DNA from: Methyloversatilis sp.
GTDB taxonomy: Bacteria > Pseudomonadota > Gammaproteobacteria > Burkholderiales > Rhodocyclaceae
Assembly: GCF_030696805.1 (NCBI RefSeq)
Contig: NZ_JAUYRO010000019.1
Location: forward strand, 1-64,000
Length of the DNA: 64,000 bases
Reading direction: 5' to 3'
A program made the position numbers and the translations under genes. How positions within the stretch are numbered: position 1 is the stretch's first letter; every line of letters begins with the position of its first letter. Below, piece by piece: positions 61,126-64,000 of this stretch. Below the pieces are notes generated by a model. The model searched no databases. It was not told the origin of the DNA and saw only the letters and a program-made list of their open reading frames with translations.

Positions 61126-62109
61126 ATGAACACACCTCACCGCGACGTACAGGACACGAACGTGTCGTCCTGCCCGACACGTCAGCCCGACTTCCTGGTT
61201 TCGCAACGTCAGGCTGAAAGGGCGGTCGGCCATGTGCTGTGGCTGAGTGCGATCGCCATGTTGACGGAAATCGTCGCCGGCCATCTGACCGGGTCGATGG
61301 CGTTGCTGGCCGACGGCTGGCATATGGCGACGCATGTGGCCGCCATGGGCATCAGCGCATTTGCGTACATGTATATGCGCAGGCATGCCGGTCAGGCGCA
61401 CTACAGTTTCGGACCGGGCAAGGTGTCCTATCTGGCGGCCTACTCGTCCAGCCTGCTGCTCGCCGGTGTTGCGCTTGCCATGCTGTACGAGGCGGCGTCG
61501 CGGCTGCAGGCGCCGCATGTCATCCATTACGACGAAGCGCTCGCGGTCGCGGTGCTCGGGCTGGTCGTCAATCTCCTCAGCGCATGGCTTTTGCACGGCC
61601 ACGATCATGACCACGACCACGACCATGACCATGACGGAGACGAGCAAGCGCACGGGCACGCAGACCAGAATCTGCGCGCCGCCTATATTCACGTGGTGGC
61701 CGACGCGATCACGTCGGTCGCCGCCATCGTGGCGCTGATTGCCGGCAAGTGGGCCGGCATGGCCTGGCTGGACCCGGTCATGGCGGCGCTCGGCGGCGTG
61801 CTCATCCTGCGCTGGGCCTGGCGACTGGCCGGCGAGAGTGCCGGCGTGCTGCTGGATCGTCAGATTGACAGTCATCTGATGCACGACATCCACGCCTGCC
61901 TCGCACGACACGGCGTGCGCGCGCTCGACCTGCACCTTTGGCTGCTTGCCCCGGGGCGCCATGCGCTGCTGCTGACGCTCGCGGGCGCGCCGGAGCTGGA
62001 TGCTGACCGTTTGCGGCATGAACTGGGTGCCATGGCGACGCTGGCCCATGTGACACTGGATGTCGTGTCGCGGGAGGTATCTTCTGTTGCGCCGCAACAA
62101 TCGTTATAA
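61126..62109 (+). CDS. Cation diffusion facilitator (DmeF/CzcD-like)
   Basis: This 327-aa inner-membrane exporter of Zn2+, Co2+ or similar has six helices. Metal-site motifs are MLTEIVAGHLTGSMALLADGWHMATHV (HxxxD/D pattern, about residue 46) and HVVADAITSVAAI (about 190). Between them lies a His/Asp repeat loop (HGHDHDHDHDHDHDG), a cytosolic metal sensor. N-terminal Cys is in SSCPTR. It appears to stand alone and divergent from hemP. Substrate specificity cannot be told from sequence. Confidence 0.92.
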   Translation: MNTPHRDVQDTNVSSCPTRQPDFLVSQRQAERAVGHVLWLSAIAMLTEIVAGHLTGSMALLADGWHMATHVAAMGISAFAYMYMRRHAGQAHYSFGPGKVSYLAAYSSSLLLAGVALAMLYEAASRLQAPHVIHYDEALAVAVLGLVVNLLSAWLLHGHDHDHDHDHDHDGDEQAHGHADQNLRAAYIHVVADAITSVAAIVALIAGKWAGMAWLDPVMAALGGVLILRWAWRLAGESAGVLLDRQIDSHLMHDIHACLARHGVRALDLHLWLLAPGRHALLLTLAGAPELDADRLRHELGAMATLAHVTLDVVSREVSSVAPQQSL

Positions 62110-62110
62110 T
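62082..62110 (+). promoter_or_regulatory. ppa: Candidate promoter of ppa
   Basis: A perfect -10 box TATAAT (62105-62110) is preceded at 17 bases by TTCTGT, a weak -35. The pair overlaps the 3' end of the efflux gene and lies 26 bases before ppa. Confidence 0.5.
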
Positions 62111-62136
62111 CGCGGGCTTTTCAAAAGGAGCGAGAC

Positions 62137-62685
62137 ATGGGTCTGGAACGAGTTCCGTCGGGCAAGGATCTGCCCAACGATTTCAACGTGGTCATCGAAA
62201 TCCCGATGCATTCGGACCCGGTCAAGTACGAAGTGGACAAAGAGTCCGGTGCCGTCTTCGTCGACCGCTTCATGTCGACCGCGATGCACTACCCGTGCAA
62301 CTACGGCTACATCCCGCACACCATCGCCGGCGACGGCGATCCGGTCGACGTGCTCGTACTGGCGCAGTTCGCGCTGCCGCCTGGCGTGGTGGTTCGCTGC
62401 CGCCCGATCGGCATGTTGAAGATGGTCGACGAAGCCGGCGAAGATGCCAAGCTGCTGGCGGTGCCGGTGGACAAGCTCACGCCCATGTACCGCTCGGTGC
62501 AGAGCCCGCGCGATCTGCCGCAGATCCTGCTGGACCAGATTTCGCACTTCTTCGAGCACTACAAGGATCTGGAACCCGGCAAGTTCGTCAAGGTTCAGGG
62601 CTGGGGCGACATCGAAGATGCCAAGCGCGAAATCATGTCGGGTGTCGACGCCTACCAGACAGCGGCAGACAAGCCGGCGTTCTAG
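62137..62685 (+). CDS. ppa: Inorganic pyrophosphatase
   Basis: This 182-aa family I soluble pyrophosphatase splits PPi to phosphate. The metal/substrate motifs are clear: [46 protein letters not shown] (DxDPxD at about 68-73) and the C-terminal [24 protein letters not shown] precedes ATG 62137. Confidence 0.97.
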   Translation: MGLERVPSGKDLPNDFNVVIEIPMHSDPVKYEVDKESGAVFVDRFMSTAMHYPCNYGYIPHTIAGDGDPVDVLVLAQFALPPGVVVRCRPIGMLKMVDEAGEDAKLLAVPVDKLTPMYRSVQSPRDLPQILLDQISHFFEHYKDLEPGKFVKVQGWGDIEDAKREIMSGVDAYQTAADKPAF

Positions 62686-62690
62686 TATCG

Positions 62691-62731
62691 GCCGACTTTG
62701 AATCGAAGGCGGCTTGCGATTCGATGTCGGC
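62691..62731. terminator. Interrupted hairpin between ppa and the GNAT-like gene
   Basis: GCCGAC (62691-62696) and GAATCG (62700-62705) pair with CGATTC (62717-62722) and GTCGGC (62726-62731), giving a long hairpin with a 3-base internal bulge in the 70-base convergent gap. There is no T run, so termination strength is uncertain. Confidence 0.45.
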
Positions 62732-62755
62732 TCACCCCGGTCGCCCAACGCACGC

Positions 62756-63892
62756 TCACACCGCCTGTCGGTAGGGCGTGCGCTCTTCGAGTTCGTCGAT
62801 GTGCAGCGCCACGCCGGCGCGCTCCCGTTCCAGGTAGCGCGCCACGGCTTCGGCAAAATCCGCGTCGCGCAGCCAGTGCGCCGACCAGGTAGTTTCCGGC
62901 ACAAAACCGCGTGCCATCTTGTGTTCGCCCTGGGCGCCGCCTTCGAACACCTCAAGCTTGCGCTCGATCGCATATTCGATGCCCTGGTGGTAGCAGGCCT
63001 CGAAGTGCAGGCAGGGCCGATGTTCGAGCTCGCCCCAGTAACGACCATACAGCCGCCTGTCGTCGCGCAGGTTCAGTGCACAGGCGATGTCGCGCCCGCC
63101 TGCAGCTGCCACAACCAGCATCAGCGCATGCGGCACACGTTCGCGCAGCAACTCAAAAAAGCGGAAGTTCAGATAGGGGCGCTGGCCGCGCACGCGATAG
63201 GTATTGCTGTAGCACTTGAAGAACAGCGCAAGGTCGGCGTCGCGGATGTCCGGTCCGTCGATGCGCCGCAGCGTCACGCCGGCGTCGGCCACGCGGCGCC
63301 GCTCCTGCCGGATCTTCTTTCGCTTGTCGCGCGCCAGCGACGACAGGAAGGTTTCGTAGCTGTCGTAGCCGGCGTTGTACCAATGAAACTGCACCGACTG
63401 GCGCAACAGCAGCGACGTATGCCGGAGCGCGGCCAATGAGTCAGCATCCGGGAACAGCAGGTGGGCGGACGACACGTCGCTGTCGCGCGCATGGGCCAGC
63501 CAGGCGTCGAGCAGCGCGGTGCGCGCCGTCGTGTCGCGCGCCAGCAGCCGCGGGCCGGGCACCGGCGTGAACGGAATGGCGCTCAGCAGCTTGGGGTAGT
63601 AGGGGCGCCCGGTCCGTTCAAGCGCTTCGGCCCATGACCAATCGAACACGTACTCGCCATAGCTGTGCAACTTGCGGTAGCCGGGCAGCGCGGCGATCAG
63701 TCGCCCGCCCTCGTGGATCGAAAGGTGGTCCGGCTGCCAGCCGGATGCTTCGCTGACGCAACCGGAACTTTCGAAAGCGTCCAGCAGCGCGTGCGACAGC
63801 GTGGCGTGGCCGCCGGTCAGTGCGTCCCACTGCGCCGCGTCGAGCTCGGCGATCGCGTCATGGCGCTCGACGCGCAGAACCGGTCCGCTCAC
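62756..63892 (-). CDS. FemAB/GNAT-fold protein (DUF482-like)
   Basis: This 378-aa protein resembles the family of proteins with two GNAT folds that NCBI names peptidoglycan biosynthesis proteins. Landmarks are GYRKLHSYGEYVFDWSWAEA, ARDKRKKIRQERRRVADAG, and near the end HFEACYHQGIEYAIERKLEVFEGGAQGEHKMARGF. The start codon is GTG 63892, which directly follows the stop of the upstream gene (TGAGTG), so the two are coupled. The chemistry is not established. Confidence 0.85.
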   Translation of the reverse strand: MSGPVLRVERHDAIAELDAAQWDALTGGHATLSHALLDAFESSGCVSEASGWQPDHLSIHEGGRLIAALPGYRKLHSYGEYVFDWSWAEALERTGRPYYPKLLSAIPFTPVPGPRLLARDTTARTALLDAWLAHARDSDVSSAHLLFPDADSLAALRHTSLLLRQSVQFHWYNAGYDSYETFLSSLARDKRKKIRQERRRVADAGVTLRRIDGPDIRDADLALFFKCYSNTYRVRGQRPYLNFRFFELLRERVPHALMLVVAAAGGRDIACALNLRDDRRLYGRYWGELEHRPCLHFEACYHQGIEYAIERKLEVFEGGAQGEHKMARGFVPETTWSAHWLRDADFAEAVARYLERERAGVALHIDELEERTPYRQAV

Positions 63893-64000
63893 TCAGTCGT
63901 ACTTGATGTACTTGAAGCGCGGGTCGTCAGGCGTGCCGGCCAGCGCCGAGCCTTCCGTCAGCGCGGGCTGCCACATGACGACCTCTTCGATCTTCCTCGC
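63893..64000 (-). CDS. C-terminal end of an unidentified gene (cut by window edge)
   Basis: The last 35 codons before a TGA stop read IEEVVMWQPALTEGSALA and end RFKYIKYD. The upstream part lies beyond the window. I cannot identify the protein from this end. Its stop touches the GTG of the GNAT-like gene, so they are likely one operon. Confidence 0.55.
   Translation of the reverse strand, partial: ARKIEEVVMWQPALTEGSALAGTPDDPRFKYIKYD

Overview
The window is GC-rich, densely coded chromosomal DNA from what looks like a methylotrophic betaproteobacterium. A Methyloversatilis-like member of the Rhodocyclales is my best guess; this is inferred from gene content, not from a marker gene. The main evidence is a complete tetrahydromethanopterin (H4MPT)-linked formaldehyde oxidation cluster, three PEP-CTERM (exosortase-sorted) proteins, and a large iron/heme acquisition region. 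I see no rRNA, tRNA, CRISPR array, phage or insertion sequence.

Layout. 1-1.4 kb: REP-like palindromic repeats, an RbgA/YlqF GTPase and a possible BLUF remnant. 1.5-5.6 kb: a DUF1223 secreted protein, a gamma-glutamyltransferase-like hydrolase and a ClC chloride channel. 5.6-8.7 kb: a small hypothetical gene, a flavocytochrome c sulfide dehydrogenase pair (cytochrome plus flavoprotein) and a glutathione S-transferase. 8.9-21.5 kb: the C1 island. A minus-strand operon (mptG, mtdB, ATP-grasp gene, mch, RimK-like gene, CitG-like gene, fae) lies back to back with a plus-strand operon (fhcB, fhcA, fhcD, fhcC, unknown gene). Together they take formaldehyde through methylene-, methenyl- and formyl-H4MPT to formate, and probably help build the pterin and methylofuran carriers. 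21.7-21.9 kb: a 238-bp element with 14-bp inverted ends. 21.9-29 kb: an ion-transport operon (P-type ATPase, Na/Pi symporter-like protein, CPA2 antiporter, tandem universal stress protein).

29.2-33.8 kb: a pga-like exopolysaccharide operon whose first gene encodes a PEP-CTERM protein and which has no recognisable pgaB. 34.2-36.1 kb: phosphoserine aminotransferase and phosphatase. 36-42.5 kb: a secreted protein, an HExxH protein, a 1311-aa flavin/iron-sulfur dehydrogenase fusion and a membrane metal-dependent hydrolase.

42.5-61 kb: the iron region. It holds a siderophore receptor, feoA-feoB with a small Cys-rich partner, hmuSTUV, a heme-type TonB receptor, two PEP-CTERM proteins, a cyanobacterial/plastid-type S4 paralog, and hemP-bfd-bfr-tonB-exbB-exbD. 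Fur-box-like sequences sit at four promoters. The most interesting possibility is that exosortase-anchored surface proteins take part in heme capture, much as sortase-anchored proteins do in Gram-positive Isd systems, alongside an iron-regulated ribosome paralog.

61.1-64 kb: a zinc/cobalt efflux protein, inorganic pyrophosphatase, a FemAB/GNAT-like protein and the C-terminal end of one more gene cut by the window edge.
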